NCBI GenBank assembly: GCA_964392085.1
Contig: CAYMOV010000002.1
Coordinates: 31,692-95,691, forward strand
Length of the DNA stretch: 64,000 nt
Direction of reading: 5' to 3'
DNA from: CAYMOV01 sp964392085
GTDB lineage: Bacteria > Oederibacteriota > Muellerivitia > Muellerivitales > Muellerivitaceae
The notes beneath the pieces are model-generated. The model was not told the origin of the DNA and did not search any database. It saw only the letters and a list, made by a program, of their open reading frames with translations. Positions within the stretch are counted from its first letter, which is position 1. Each line of letters begins with the position of its first letter. The position numbers and the translations under genes are program-made. Positions 8,601-17,417 of the stretch are shown piece after piece.

Positions 8601-10145
8601 TGGCGGCTGGGGTCGAGTCCGGGACACCATTTGTATCCCTATGATCAGGTTTTGGATCCAAACCAAGCAACCTTGAAAAACGTAGGAGTGGGGTGGGCAA
8701 CCTCGGTGGATCAGCCAATTTTCGCTTTAACGTATGGCGTATACCCGAATTTCAACTATGACGGAAACCCCTATGGAATCGGGACTGAATACCGGGTGAA
8801 TGCCAGTTCATACTTGGGGGAGAGGTTCGTAGTGGCTGCGGCGCCGCTGACCCTGCAAGGGGTGGGTGCTTATGTGAAGAAGGTGGGAGTCCCGACTGCG
8901 GATCTACAGTGGCAGATTCAGAGGGAGTCAGACGGGACAACGGTTGTCTCGGGGACACTGGTCACGGCGGGCTCCGCGCCTGGGGCGTACCAGTGGGTGG
9001 ATGCACCTACGACCGGGATCGTGCCAACCGGTGTATACCGGTTCGTCTTGTTGTCGGGTACCAATCCCGGAACTGATTACCGGTGGATTTCTGGAGGGGG
9101 AGAAGCTCTGCCGGGCGCATCCTCGATGACGTATGACGGGGATCGCGGGCGAGCCGTGACGTCGGCGACAGGGACCAATTGGATGAACATCAGCTATCTC
9201 GGATACACCAACGACGACTTCGCGTTCCGCATCCTACGGTCGACGGTTGCCGCGACCCCGACTGACACCCCGACATTTACCGCCACACCGAGTATAACTC
9301 CGACCCTAGATCCAACTGATACCCCCTTCTTGACATCGACGCAGACCCCTACCGCTACCACGACTATTGATTTGAACCAAACCCCAAGTTTTACCGCGAC
9401 CGCTGAATTGACCGATACGCCAACCATTATTCCCCCCCTTACCTCGACTGACACGGCGACATCGACCATCCAATTAACGGTGACCTCCACTGAAACGCCA
9501 ACAATGCAAAATACATACACGGAAACACCCACTTATACCGCCACACCCACCACCACCCCGCATACTTCTCCTACAAGCGCCATGACTCCACCACCGGGTG
9601 TTTATTGGGATTTGGCGGAATTCGGGAGATATCGACAAGCCGGCATAACACTCATATTCACTAATTTGCAGATATCCGCCAACAGAAGGCCGGATCCCAC
9701 TGCGAGCGTGACCCTGACAACCCCCTTGGGGCCTGTGCCACTGGTTAACTTCATGAATACAGACACCTATTCTCATTTTTCTCCCTCGGGGGGTGTGTCT
9801 TATATACCAGGCGGAACCTACATTCTCACAACCGTTACGTCGGCGGGCACCGCCGCCGCCACGTTGGTCGCACCCGGTGGAAATATTGTGATCACGCCGG
9901 ATGGGAAGTCGGCCACATGGGATGTTGAAGGGAATGAGGATTATTTATTCGACAACCAATTTGCTTCCTACAACGTCACGTCAGATATCGATTCGCCCTA
10001 CAGCATTCCTGATTTGGCCTATCCAGCCGCAGGGACCTATAATGTGTCGTTGTATTCACAAAACACGACCTATAACGTGAGCGGGGTTAGTGTGCCATGC
10101 CGTTTCACCATTAAAGATTCGCTTACGGTGCCAGTCGTTAAATAA
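5601..10145 (+). CDS. Giant exported Thr-Pro-rich surface protein with fibronectin-like and duplicated domains
   Basis: Unrecognised 1514-residue protein; likely cell-surface or secreted. Residues 1-35 form a signal peptide ending before FAQG. Residues 45-150 resemble a fibronectin type III domain (LILSWDPP-like core, then YKVEAY). Residues 155-537 are almost entirely Thr with Pro, Phe, Arg, Lys or Ser, in TFTPTKT / TRTGT style repeats. Two copies of a beta-rich domain of about 330 residues start with FVGNQAPVDGYD at about 539 and 887; both contain LGERFVVAAAPLTLQGVGAY. A second Thr-Pro spacer (about 1220-1330) leads to a C-terminal beta-rich domain. AAAGG about ten bases upstream supports the ATG. 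Its base composition is lower in GC than flanking genes. Adhesion, stalk or carbohydrate binding are guesses only. Confidence 0.7.
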   Translation: MGIHPGGFTKLFRLMMAFMVCVVLSAQVVHCFAQGRPPSNTPTPSMDPSTGPSNLTLTSVGTRVILSWDPPTNGLLTQPDGYRLWRAVLPGEAYNTIDGISSNAATASSPTAQDSPGYGTWFYKVEAYHATASGNYSQFSNVVGVNMGQHMTPTPTAASGLAYSLVQPLLANTSTFTRTPTRTFTPTVNRTGTATFTRTKTNTPTITRTGTFTFTPTKTGTPTVTRTGTATFTLTKTFSPTITRTGTFTFTPTKTATVTFTPTKTNTPTLNRTGTPTPTPTRTGTRTNTPTRTSTKTFTPSFTPTRTFTSTSTKTFTSTWTSTPTPSYSPTPTSTPTFTWTWTYTPSATFSATSTTTRTDTSTMTFTYTPTPSETFTPTDTFTFTSTFTLTDTFSPTDTPTSTPTSTCTDTPTSSDTFTPTWTDSATPTGTDTFTSTFSFTPTPTDTNTASPTDTTTNTFTATPTWTITDTPTLTATSTWTGTDTDTFTPVDTSTNTTTPTIASTATVTPTRTATATNTPSNTMTLTLTPSNTPAALPPGTNFVGNQAPVDGYDDFLMMSPTSQGSVRFTSRQSGTLTFVMVYFSQATGSPFYYAEIQGDNAGVPNGIVLGSSSTYLLGSNQWIMLMFGSTHLTAGTVYHLVMRAGTVDPSNYATWRIGTSPGHHLFPYDQVADPNQGTAKNLGAGWVASSEQPVFDLVFGAYPYSFDGNPYSVGTEYQVNSGSFLGERFVVAAAPLTLQGVGAYVKKVGSPTADLNWQIKSESNGATVASGTLVNAGAAPGTYQWVDASASVTLGTGIYRFVLLSGTAPGSDYRWISGNIGGGGGFGSTPLTYGGETARAGQSFDGINWSDFTSGQGYNDDFAFRLLQSTVAVTPTPTPTALPPGMDFVGNQAPVDGYDEFPMMNQAYQGSIRFTARRTDALNIVWLYFSQSTGGQYVVEIQADNAGVPSGTALARSVTFYGNYGWTMASFSPMPNLTAESVYHLVLKASSVNATSYATWRLGSSPGHHLYPYDQVLDPNQATLKNVGVGWATSVDQPIFALTYGVYPNFNYDGNPYGIGTEYRVNASSYLGERFVVAAAPLTLQGVGAYVKKVGVPTADLQWQIQRESDGTTVVSGTLVTAGSAPGAYQWVDAPTTGIVPTGVYRFVLLSGTNPGTDYRWISGGGEALPGASSMTYDGDRGRAVTSATGTNWMNISYLGYTNDDFAFRILRSTVAATPTDTPTFTATPSITPTLDPTDTPFLTSTQTPTATTTIDLNQTPSFTATAELTDTPTIIPPLTSTDTATSTIQLTVTSTETPTMQNTYTETPTYTATPTTTPHTSPTSAMTPPPGVYWDLAEFGRYRQAGITLIFTNLQISANRRPDPTASVTLTTPLGPVPLVNFMNTDTYSHFSPSGGVSYIPGGTYILTTVTSAGTAAATLVAPGGNIVITPDGKSATWDVEGNEDYLFDNQFASYNVTSDIDSPYSIPDLAYPAAGTYNVSLYSQNTTYNVSGVSVPCRFTIKDSLTVPVVK
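7210..9240 (+). repeat. Internal tandem duplication of a ~1 kb coding unit
   Basis: The segment starting near 7210 and the one starting near 8255 encode the same domain about 1045 bp apart. Most codons have drifted, but stretches such as CTGCAAGGGGTGGGTGCTTA remain identical (about 7818 and 8862), with identity continuing through the following AAGAAGGTGGG. This patchy identity suggests duplication followed by partial gene conversion. Confidence 0.8.
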
Positions 10146-10645
10146 ACCTACGATTTCCTTTGGGGCCAAAATGCCCCGATGCCAATTTCGTTGGAACTTT
10201 CGTCGTGCCATCTGCGATTTTTTTCGGTGACTGAAATTTGAACGACTTCCAAAATTCGATTTCCCCGATATTCAACTATCTGGATCCCAATGCGGAAATG
10301 CCCAAGGCTCCTCATTCCTTGTCCTTTAAATTGAAAAAGCCTGAAATGTTCTGCTGGTTATGGCGTGACTGATTACTGCGTCCCTGGAATCATTGAGGGT
10401 GTTTTGTAATAACCGAATGAATTTACGGCGGGTCATAGGTGGACTCCGATGGGGTTGGGATTTTAAGCAATGGCTATTGTTCAAGGAGACCCCTGGGGCC
10501 CATAGGGGCTGGAACAGTGGGGCCGGGCAGGGGTCCTAGGGGGTGGAGCGGGGCCTCATTCCAGGCGCTTTCTGCTTCTAGGGGGCCCCAAGGGTGGGTA
10601 TACTGGCCCACGAAACCACCATCCTTGGGGGCGCAAAGACCCATC
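10146..10645. other. Intergenic region before the TPR/TonB cluster
   Basis: The first 290 bp are AT-richer; GGGGC-CAAAAT-GCCCC at about 10161-10176 can form a small hairpin but has no T-tract. From about 10485 the sequence becomes rich in G and C runs. A TATACT at about 10606 could be a -10 element, but no matching -35 is visible. The reading frame of the next gene is open from 10439, but that extension is low-complexity and not protein-like. Confidence 0.45.
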
Positions 10646-13642
10646 GTGATCCCGGAGAAAAGCCTGAAAGCCTCCTCCTTACCTATACGCCAAGTCCTGG
10701 CGCTTCTTCTCCTATTTGCGCCAGGCGGCATGGCCTGGGCCGCCGGTCCCTCGCCCATGGAAGAAGGCAAGGTCCTCCTTAAGGCTCGGGCCTACAAGTT
10801 AGCCCTGGAGCGGTTCTTGACCGCCGGGGAACGGTCCTCCGACGCCAGCGCCAAGGCCGAGGCCTTCCGCTTGGTGGCGGAAGCCCAGTTCCGGGCCAAG
10901 GATTTCGAGGCGGCCTATGAGGCCAGCCGACAGGCGATCCGGCTCGAGCCCCTCAGCTCCGCCGCCGACGATTCCGAGTTCCGCGCCGCCATCTCCCAGA
11001 TCCACCTCCATGAGTTCCACTCCGCCCAGGCCGCATTGGAACGTTACCAGGCGACCCATCCCCACGGGGACCGGGCTTCCGACGTCCGGTTCTGGATCGG
11101 GGAATGCCTGTTCCAAACCGGAAAGTCCGCTGACGCCCAGGACCAGTACCGGAAGATCCTCGAGACTGACCCCAAGTACGCCCATACGGACCTCGTGCGG
11201 TTCCTCAACGCCTGGTGCTCCTACCGGCTCGGCGCCTTCGAGGAGGCCCGCGAGGGCTTCGCCACGGCGCGGGACACCACGCTCGACCCGGCGCTCCAGA
11301 AACTGGCTTCCTTCCAGGTGGCCGAGGCGGATTACCGGTTGGGGCATTTCAAGGACGCCTCCGAAGGTTACTCGGCCTTCATGGACAAGTACCCGGGCGA
11401 TTCGCTGGAACCCGCCGCACTTTATGGCTCAGGTTGGTCCAAGGCGAAGCTGAACGATTCCGCCGGAGCCCAGGCGGCGTTCGGCAAGGTCGTGTCGGGT
11501 TGGGGCTCCCATCCCCTGGCCCCCTGGGCCGCGGTTCGGCAGGGCGTCAACGCCACCCTCGCGGGGAAGACCGACGACGCCCGGGCGGCCTACGGCAAGG
11601 CCCTCGACCTGGCGGCGGGCAAGCCGCCCGCGGACCAGGCCGCCTTCGGCCTGGGTTGGATCGACTTCAAGGACGGCAAACGGAAGGACGCGGCCGAACA
11701 TTTCCGTTTGACGGCGAATTTCCAGCCCGAGAGCCCCCTGAAGAACGACGCGACTTACCTGTTGGCGGGCTGCCTCTACCTTGACGGTAAGACCGACGAC
11801 GCGCTTCCTTACTATGAGCGCCTGGCCCAGGCGAAGGCGGGTGAGTTGTCCACCGCCTCCGCCTATTGGAGCGGTTGGTGCTATTACGCCCAGGGCCGCG
11901 CGAAGGACGCCTTGGACCGTTTCCTCAAGCCGCCCGCCGGGATCGGGAGCCCCTGGAAGGCCCGGTTCCTCTGGGCCGCCGCCGAGTCCGCCTACCGGTC
12001 CGGCGATAAGGCCCAGGCGCGGCGCCTTTACCAAAAGTCCCTCGATGTCCCCAACAGCCCGGTGGCCCAAGAGGCCTGGCTTGGGTTGGGTTGGTGCTGG
12101 TTCGACGACGAGAACTACGATGAGGCCTACAAGGCGTTCCAAAAAGCCGCAGCCGCCAAAAGCGGTAATTCCGCCTCGGTGGAGGCCCGCCTCCGGGCAG
12201 GAGATTGCCTCTACAACCTGCACCGTTACGGTGAGGCGGAGGGAGCCTACAAGGCCCTGGCGGATTCCAAACCCGGGGGCGACACCGAATTGGACGCCCT
12301 GGAACAATGGGGCTGGTGCGCCTACCGACAGGACCGTTACGGCGACGCGGACAGCCGGTGGAAGGCCCTGCTGGCCAAGCCTGAGGCGGCGGACCGGGCA
12401 CCCCGGCTGAGGTATTGGATCGCCTGGTCGAAGTTCCGCGCCAAGAAATTCGAGGAGGCCGCCGACGCCTTCCAACAGGTCCTGGACAAGGACCCGGACC
12501 ATCCCCTGGCCGCCGAGGCGCTCCTGCGGATCGGCGACTGCTATTTCAACCTGGGCCGCTTCAACAAGTCCCTCGAGACCTACCAGAAGTTCCTCAAGGC
12601 CTACCCCGACCACCGGCTCCTGCCGGACGCCCTCTACGGGGTGCAATGGTCCTACGAAAAGATGGGGAAGAAGGGGGAGGCGGCCAAGGCCGCCCAGCAA
12701 TTCCTGGTCGATTACCCCAAGTCCGCATTCGCCCCCGAGGTCCAATACCGCTTGGCCGACACCCTTTACCACGACGAGAAGTTCGACAAGGCCGCGGCGG
12801 CCTACCAGGAACTGCTCGACAAGTACCCCAAGAGCGCCCAGGCCCCCCGGGCCCTGTTCTGGCTCGGCACGGCCCAGGTGAAGATCGACAAGCTTTACGA
12901 GGCCTCCCTGACCTTCAAGAAGCTCCTGTCCGACTTCCCCGACGATCCCCTCACCCTCGAGGGGCGCTTCAGCCTGGGGTCGGTTTACTTCCAACAGAAG
13001 GACTACCTGAACGCCTTGGACGCCTACCGGTACGTGTCCGACAAGTTCCCGACCCACCGGTTGGCGCCCCACGCCCTCTTCAACGCGGCCATCTGCGCCA
13101 AGGAAATGCACCAGGAGGACCGCGCCCTCAAGATGTTCGAGCGCCTGAGGGTGGAGCACGCCGCCGATCCCCTGGCCGACGAGGCCTCCCTCCAGTCGGG
13201 CATCCTGCTGGAACAGGCGGGGCGTCTCCCCGAGGCCTTGGCGGCCTACGACCAGGCCAAAAAGATCCCGAAGGAATCGTTGGCCGTGGAGGCCACCTAC
13301 GACCACGCCCAGCTCCAGATGACGATGAAGAACTACGACGCGGCGGCCGAGGAGTTCAACTTCCTCACGATCCATTACCCCAAACAGGACCAATGGGTGG
13401 TGACGGCCTTCGCGAGGATCGCGGAGTGCTATGAGGCCCAGTCCAAATACCAGAAGGCCGCGGACACCTATAAGCGCATCCTGAAATACACCGGCGTTAA
13501 GGAATGGCGTGATTCCGCCCAGAAACGCCTGGACGCCCTCCAACCCTTCCTCACCCCGACGCCCGGCGTACCGGGCGGGACACCCGCCAAAGCAAAAAAG
13601 AAACCCGCCAAGAAGCGCAAGAAGGCGGTGGCGAAACCATGA
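10646..13642 (+). CDS. Large exported tetratricopeptide-repeat protein of the TonB cluster
   Basis: About 998 residues; probably periplasmic. From the GTG at 10646 the protein has a signal peptide (hydrophobic LALLLLFAPGG ending at AWA-AGP). The rest is a continuous array of well over a dozen TPR motifs (recurring AFQKAAA, YQKFLKAYPDH, LPDALYG, FWLGTAQ), similar in style to YbgF/BamD-like repeats. It ends in a Lys-rich tail (KKKPAKKRKK). No enzymatic motif is visible. The stop overlaps the start of the barrel gene by four bases (ATGA), so they are co-translated. With exbB, exbD and tonB next door, a scaffold role in an energised envelope machine is a fair inference. The start is uncertain because ribosome binding is weak (GGGGG 14 bases upstream). 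Confidence 0.8.
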   Translation: MIPEKSLKASSLPIRQVLALLLLFAPGGMAWAAGPSPMEEGKVLLKARAYKLALERFLTAGERSSDASAKAEAFRLVAEAQFRAKDFEAAYEASRQAIRLEPLSSAADDSEFRAAISQIHLHEFHSAQAALERYQATHPHGDRASDVRFWIGECLFQTGKSADAQDQYRKILETDPKYAHTDLVRFLNAWCSYRLGAFEEAREGFATARDTTLDPALQKLASFQVAEADYRLGHFKDASEGYSAFMDKYPGDSLEPAALYGSGWSKAKLNDSAGAQAAFGKVVSGWGSHPLAPWAAVRQGVNATLAGKTDDARAAYGKALDLAAGKPPADQAAFGLGWIDFKDGKRKDAAEHFRLTANFQPESPLKNDATYLLAGCLYLDGKTDDALPYYERLAQAKAGELSTASAYWSGWCYYAQGRAKDALDRFLKPPAGIGSPWKARFLWAAAESAYRSGDKAQARRLYQKSLDVPNSPVAQEAWLGLGWCWFDDENYDEAYKAFQKAAAAKSGNSASVEARLRAGDCLYNLHRYGEAEGAYKALADSKPGGDTELDALEQWGWCAYRQDRYGDADSRWKALLAKPEAADRAPRLRYWIAWSKFRAKKFEEAADAFQQVLDKDPDHPLAAEALLRIGDCYFNLGRFNKSLETYQKFLKAYPDHRLLPDALYGVQWSYEKMGKKGEAAKAAQQFLVDYPKSAFAPEVQYRLADTLYHDEKFDKAAAAYQELLDKYPKSAQAPRALFWLGTAQVKIDKLYEASLTFKKLLSDFPDDPLTLEGRFSLGSVYFQQKDYLNALDAYRYVSDKFPTHRLAPHALFNAAICAKEMHQEDRALKMFERLRVEHAADPLADEASLQSGILLEQAGRLPEALAAYDQAKKIPKESLAVEATYDHAQLQMTMKNYDAAAEEFNFLTIHYPKQDQWVVTAFARIAECYEAQSKYQKAADTYKRILKYTGVKEWRDSAQKRLDALQPFLTPTPGVPGGTPAKAKKKPAKKRKKAVAKP

Positions 13643-15384
13643 ACAAACCGAACCTTCCGAAAGCCATGATGAGGGCGTTCCTTTTCCTGCTCGCAGTCGC
13701 CCTCCTCCAGTCCGGACGGCTATCGGCGGCTGACCAGATCTCCCAGCCGGCACCCCCGGAGTCGGCCCCAGAGGCGGCGCCGGAGGCGCCGGCCGCCGCG
13801 CCGGCCGAGAAGGCGCCTCCCGCCGCGCGCCCCACGGCCCAACCCCAATTCACCCTGCCCGAAGTGGTCATCACCGGGGACAACCAGCTCACGATCGGGG
13901 CCCAGCGGTTGGATCTCCGGGAGGACGACGTGACCCTCGGTTCCAAGGACCTCCGCGGGCTCAACCGGGCCTCCGACGACCTGCCGGGGCTCGACCAGTC
14001 CAGGACCGGTGTTTCCGCCCTCTCGCCGGAACCCCCGCGCGATACGGTGGGTATCCTGCACCTGGGCGCGGGCCTCAAAAAAAGCCTGGAGGGTTGGGGC
14101 TTGTTCGGGCACCAAGACAAGGCATTCCAAATCCTGCTTAAGGGCTTCGGCGACCGGTACGGGGGAGAAGTCGCGGGGCCGGGCCGAACCGCCTCGGACA
14201 GCTTGGGATGGGGCGCCGTGCTCCAAGCGCAACCTACCGACCGGCTGAAGTTCCATTTCTCACGCCAATTCGAGCAGACCCACCATGACCTGCCTTGGCA
14301 GTCCGGCGGGGAAAACCGGAAACCCGTGGATCTCGACGGAAGCGCGGCCTGGAGCTTCGCGTCCGACTGGACCCTGTCCTTGAAGGGCGCCGCTTCCGAT
14401 ACCCGTGTGGACGCGGCCGATCCCTTGATCCCTCCGGTCACTGCCCGGGAACGGCGGGGTAGCGCCCGGGTCGAATATGAGGGCCCGTCCTGGGCCGAAT
14501 CCCTTTGGGCCGAGGGCGGGGTGAAGACCTCCCGGATCGACCTGGCCCCGCCGGTCCTGTCGGCCTACGACGACTCTTGGGCCAAAATCGGGACGCGCTT
14601 GCGGCCCTCGAACAAGCTGGGTCTTACTGCATCCTGGGGATTCACCCGGTTCGCGAAACTGGACTTGCCGGACCGGGGGGAACCCTCGGTGGAACTCGAG
14701 TTCCTGCCCCTGGAGGCGACCCGGGTCCGGATCCATTGGAAAAGCGCCCGCTCACTGCCTTCGTTCCGCGACCTTGAAGGGGAGGCCTTCACCACTTTGC
14801 CCGTCAACGGCCTTCCGGTCCCCGGATGGATCCGGGATGAAATCGGGGGGGATCTCACGCACCGCTGGGGGGACCGTTTGACGGCCACCCTCGGGGGGCG
14901 GGCCTGGTGGGAGGAGAACCGTTCCCAATGGGAGGAGTCCTCGCTCCTCGAGAACCGCCAGGTCCTGGAATCCTTGGGGCTGGTCCGGCTTTGGGAAGGG
15001 ACCGCGGGCCTGGAGTGGACGCCGCTCCCTTCCCTCGTGGCCCGGGCCGACCTGCGGTACGGTGAGGCCCAAGACCGCTCCGGGACCGACCTGCGGGTCA
15101 CCGGTTGGGCCAGGCAACAGGCCCAGTTCAGCGTCGGCCACAGTCGGCCGGGCGCGTCCACCCGCCTCTTCGTCATGGCGTCGGGACGCCGGGAGGGGGA
15201 TTCCTCGAACCCGGTTCCCTTGTCACCTTACTGGACCTTGGGTTTGGAGACCCGGCGGGATTTGGGCGGTCACGTGACGCTTTGGGGCCGGGCGGACAAC
15301 CTGACGGGCCAGCGGTACGAGATCCGGCCGGGCTATCCCGAGCCGAGGTTCCTCGCGCGGGTCGGGTTGGAAGTTGTTTTTTAA
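13639..15384 (+). CDS. TonB-dependent-receptor-like outer-membrane beta-barrel
   Basis: Probable 581-residue outer-membrane barrel. Signal peptide (residues 10-31), then an Ala-Pro-Glu-rich spacer (36-66) and a TonB-box-like segment TLPEVVITG at 72-80. Most of the rest is alternating, aromatic-rich strand sequence, and the protein ends as TonB receptors do: a GRADNLTGQRYEIRPGYPEP motif followed by a last strand ending in Phe. I do not see a clear plug domain; the region between residues 80 and 130 is too short for one. It follows the TPR gene with a four-base overlap and precedes exbB by 85 bp. Ligand unknown. Confidence 0.75.
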   Translation: MNKPNLPKAMMRAFLFLLAVALLQSGRLSAADQISQPAPPESAPEAAPEAPAAAPAEKAPPAARPTAQPQFTLPEVVITGDNQLTIGAQRLDLREDDVTLGSKDLRGLNRASDDLPGLDQSRTGVSALSPEPPRDTVGILHLGAGLKKSLEGWGLFGHQDKAFQILLKGFGDRYGGEVAGPGRTASDSLGWGAVLQAQPTDRLKFHFSRQFEQTHHDLPWQSGGENRKPVDLDGSAAWSFASDWTLSLKGAASDTRVDAADPLIPPVTARERRGSARVEYEGPSWAESLWAEGGVKTSRIDLAPPVLSAYDDSWAKIGTRLRPSNKLGLTASWGFTRFAKLDLPDRGEPSVELEFLPLEATRVRIHWKSARSLPSFRDLEGEAFTTLPVNGLPVPGWIRDEIGGDLTHRWGDRLTATLGGRAWWEENRSQWEESSLLENRQVLESLGLVRLWEGTAGLEWTPLPSLVARADLRYGEAQDRSGTDLRVTGWARQQAQFSVGHSRPGASTRLFVMASGRREGDSSNPVPLSPYWTLGLETRRDLGGHVTLWGRADNLTGQRYEIRPGYPEPRFLARVGLEVVF

Positions 15385-15394
15385 AACCATTTAA

Positions 15395-15421
15395 CACAGG
15401 GACCACCGAGTGCACAGGGAC
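15395..15421. repeat. CACAGGGACCACCGAG-type intergenic repeat
   Basis: Short sequence in the gap before exbB. It resembles the CACAGAGAC / CACGGAGG units seen near 54181-54270 and 60494-60555 and is probably a diverged member of the same dispersed family. Confidence 0.4.
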
Positions 15422-15469
15422 GGCGGTCGACTCTTAGATTGAAGAGCAAGCAACTTACGGAGGGGTTTC

Positions 15470-16084
15470 ATGACGCACGAATTCTCGCTGTTGCAGGTCA
15501 TGCTCAAGGGGGGATGGGTCATCGGTTTCCTCCTGATCCTCTCCGTCCTGGCATTGGCCATCCTGATCGACCGCTGGCGGGCTTTCGCCCGTTCGGGCCG
15601 GGACCGGGGGGAATTGATGAAGTCCGTGGAGCCATTCTGGAAAAAGAACCCCCAGGAGGCCGCGGCCTCCTGTGAGCGGGACGGCAGTGTCCCGGCCCTG
15701 GCCCTGGCGGCCGGGTTAAGGGCCAAGAAGGACGGCACCGGGGACCCGCGAGGCGCCATGGACCGCGAGGCCAAGGCCCGTTTGATGGACCTAGAGACCC
15801 GGTTGCCCCTGTTGGGAACCCTCGGGAACCTGGCCCCCTACATCGGCTTGTTCGGCACTGTCCTGGGGATCATCCGCGCCTTCCGTGACCTCTCCCTGGC
15901 CAACGCCGGGGGCGCCGCCGTGGTGAGCCAGGGGATCGCCGAGGCCCTGGTGGCCACCGCCTCGGGCCTTTTCGTGGCGGTCCTGGCCAGCGCGGGGTTC
16001 AATTACTTCCAATCCCGGCTGGATGTCCTGGCCCGCGAGACCGAACTGGTGATCGACGAGGCCGCCGAAAAACTCCAGGACTGA
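15470..16084 (+). CDS. exbB: ExbB/TolQ/MotA-family proton-channel protein
   Basis: Inner-membrane subunit of the TonB energising complex; forms the proton-conducting ring with ExbD. The 204-residue protein has three membrane segments in the family layout: one near residues 12-32, and a pair after the cytoplasmic loop around LLGTLGNLAPYIGLFGTVLG and IAEALVATASGLFVAV, which are the family's conserved helices. GGAGGGG upstream supports the ATG. It is followed by exbD after 30 bp and tonB, so ExbB is a better name than TolQ, although no pal or tolB is near to decide between them. Confidence 0.9.
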   Translation: MTHEFSLLQVMLKGGWVIGFLLILSVLALAILIDRWRAFARSGRDRGELMKSVEPFWKKNPQEAAASCERDGSVPALALAAGLRAKKDGTGDPRGAMDREAKARLMDLETRLPLLGTLGNLAPYIGLFGTVLGIIRAFRDLSLANAGGAAVVSQGIAEALVATASGLFVAVLASAGFNYFQSRLDVLARETELVIDEAAEKLQD

Positions 16085-16114
16085 CCTTTTCGCCGTGATT
16101 CCCCGGGAGGCAAG

Positions 16115-16600
16115 ATGGAAAACCGATTGAGGCACAAGACCAAGCTCATCACCGACATCAACATGGTGCCCTTCACCGACGTGGTGCTGGTGCTGTTGGT
16201 GATCTTCATGGTGACCACCCCTTTCCTGTTCCAGGGCGACTTCCAGGTGAGCTTGCCCAAGGTGGCGGCCCCGAACCCCAATATCCCCGAGGCCCTGACG
16301 CTCACGGTCGCCCAGGGTGGCCGGTTGGCGTTGAACGGCCAGGAGATCAAGTTCGAGGAACTGGCCGAGAAGATCGGGGTTTTGATGAAGCAGAACCCCA
16401 ACCAACAAGTGGTCATCGAGGCCGACAGCGGGGTGTCCCACGGGACCGTCATGGGCGTCATGGGGGAAGCCTACGCGGCCGGGGTGACGAAGATGGGCAT
16501 CGCGGTGGAGCAAAGCCACGGATCGGTCGTGGAGCAGAACCCAAGCCCCGCAGGGGCGCAGAATCCAGGCGCCGCCGTGGCGCCCGTCACGGCGAAGTAA
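16115..16600 (+). CDS. exbD: ExbD/TolR-family biopolymer transport protein
   Basis: Partner of ExbB in converting the proton gradient into movement of TonB. It has one membrane helix (about residues 18-38) containing the essential Asp, here D22 in PFTDVVLVLL, preceded by the INMVP motif. A periplasmic domain follows with the typical LTVAQGG and VVIEADSGVSHG elements. A Pro/Ala-rich tail (residues 140-161) is longer than usual. GGGAGG upstream of the ATG gives a good ribosome-binding site. Confidence 0.92.
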   Translation: MENRLRHKTKLITDINMVPFTDVVLVLLVIFMVTTPFLFQGDFQVSLPKVAAPNPNIPEALTLTVAQGGRLALNGQEIKFEELAEKIGVLMKQNPNQQVVIEADSGVSHGTVMGVMGEAYAAGVTKMGIAVEQSHGSVVEQNPSPAGAQNPGAAVAPVTAK

Positions 16601-16643
16601 AGGGTAGCTGATCCGGGAACTTAAACCGGGAAAGGAGGCGGCC

Positions 16644-17417
16644 ATGGACAAGAACTTCGGACAGTCGTTCCTCATCTCGCTCGGCGTCCACCTGGCCCTG
16701 TTCCTGGTCCTTTTCGGGGTCCTGGGGACCTTCCTCGTGGCCCGGACGCCTGCCTTCATGGAACTCACCCTCATCGGCATCAGTTCCCGCGGCGACGGGC
16801 CCGGCGCCCAACAGACCCTGCGGGGCGAGACCTCCGTTTCGCCGGAGGCCGCCGACCCCGGAAAAGGGGACACCTTCTCAAGCCCCAAGGTGAAGTCCGA
16901 CCTGAAACAGCAGGCCGCTCCGAAGGCAGGGGACCTCGCGGTCAAGCGGCCTACGCCCTCAACCGCCCAGACCAGCAAGTCCGACCAATCGGCCTACCTC
17001 CAGGCCCTTCACCAATCGGCGCCCATCGGGATTTCCCCGAAGCGGGCCGTGCCCGACAGCATCAAGACCACCGCGGGGCTGGGCTATGGAGGCGTGACGG
17101 GCACCCCCAACGGCCGGGTGGACATTGAGGGCGAACTGGCGGCCCGGGGCATCCAACGGAAGGTCGTGCCCGCCTACCCCGATTGGGCCAAGAAGCAGGG
17201 CGTCGAGGGGACCATCCAATACCGGGTCACGGTGCTCCCGAACGGGTACCTGCGCGACGACGTCCAATTGGAGCAGACCAGCGGGTGGCGTGAACTGGAC
17301 CGACAGGCTTATGAGGCCCTGCTCCAATGGGAGTTTGACCCCCTGCCCTCCGCCATGCCCCAGGTCAACCAATCGGGGTTGGTGACCTTCAACTTCAGCT
17401 TCAAGAACCAACCGTGA
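16644..17417 (+). CDS. tonB: TonB-family energy transducer
   Basis: Spans the periplasm and transmits energy from ExbB/ExbD to outer-membrane receptors. The 257-residue protein starts after AAAGGAGG. It has one N-terminal membrane helix with a His (SLGVHLALF, the conserved His of TonB), a hydrophilic linker (40-160) that is less Pro-Lys rich than in E. coli TonB, and a C-terminal TonB domain: VPAYPDWAKKQGVEGTIQYR, then a NGYLRDDVQLEQTSGW segment and EALLQWEFDP. The stop overlaps the next start by four bases. Confidence 0.92.
   Translation: MDKNFGQSFLISLGVHLALFLVLFGVLGTFLVARTPAFMELTLIGISSRGDGPGAQQTLRGETSVSPEAADPGKGDTFSSPKVKSDLKQQAAPKAGDLAVKRPTPSTAQTSKSDQSAYLQALHQSAPIGISPKRAVPDSIKTTAGLGYGGVTGTPNGRVDIEGELAARGIQRKVVPAYPDWAKKQGVEGTIQYRVTVLPNGYLRDDVQLEQTSGWRELDRQAYEALLQWEFDPLPSAMPQVNQSGLVTFNFSFKNQP

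Noticed and set aside
10439..10645. N-terminal extension of the large TPR protein
   Set aside because: It is rich in Gly, Pro and Arg without conserved features, and the signal peptide starts only after the GTG at 10646.
11429..13753. 774-codon frame antisense to the TPR gene
   Set aside because: Gly/Leu/Val-rich shadow frame typical for GC-rich DNA; no motif and no start signal.
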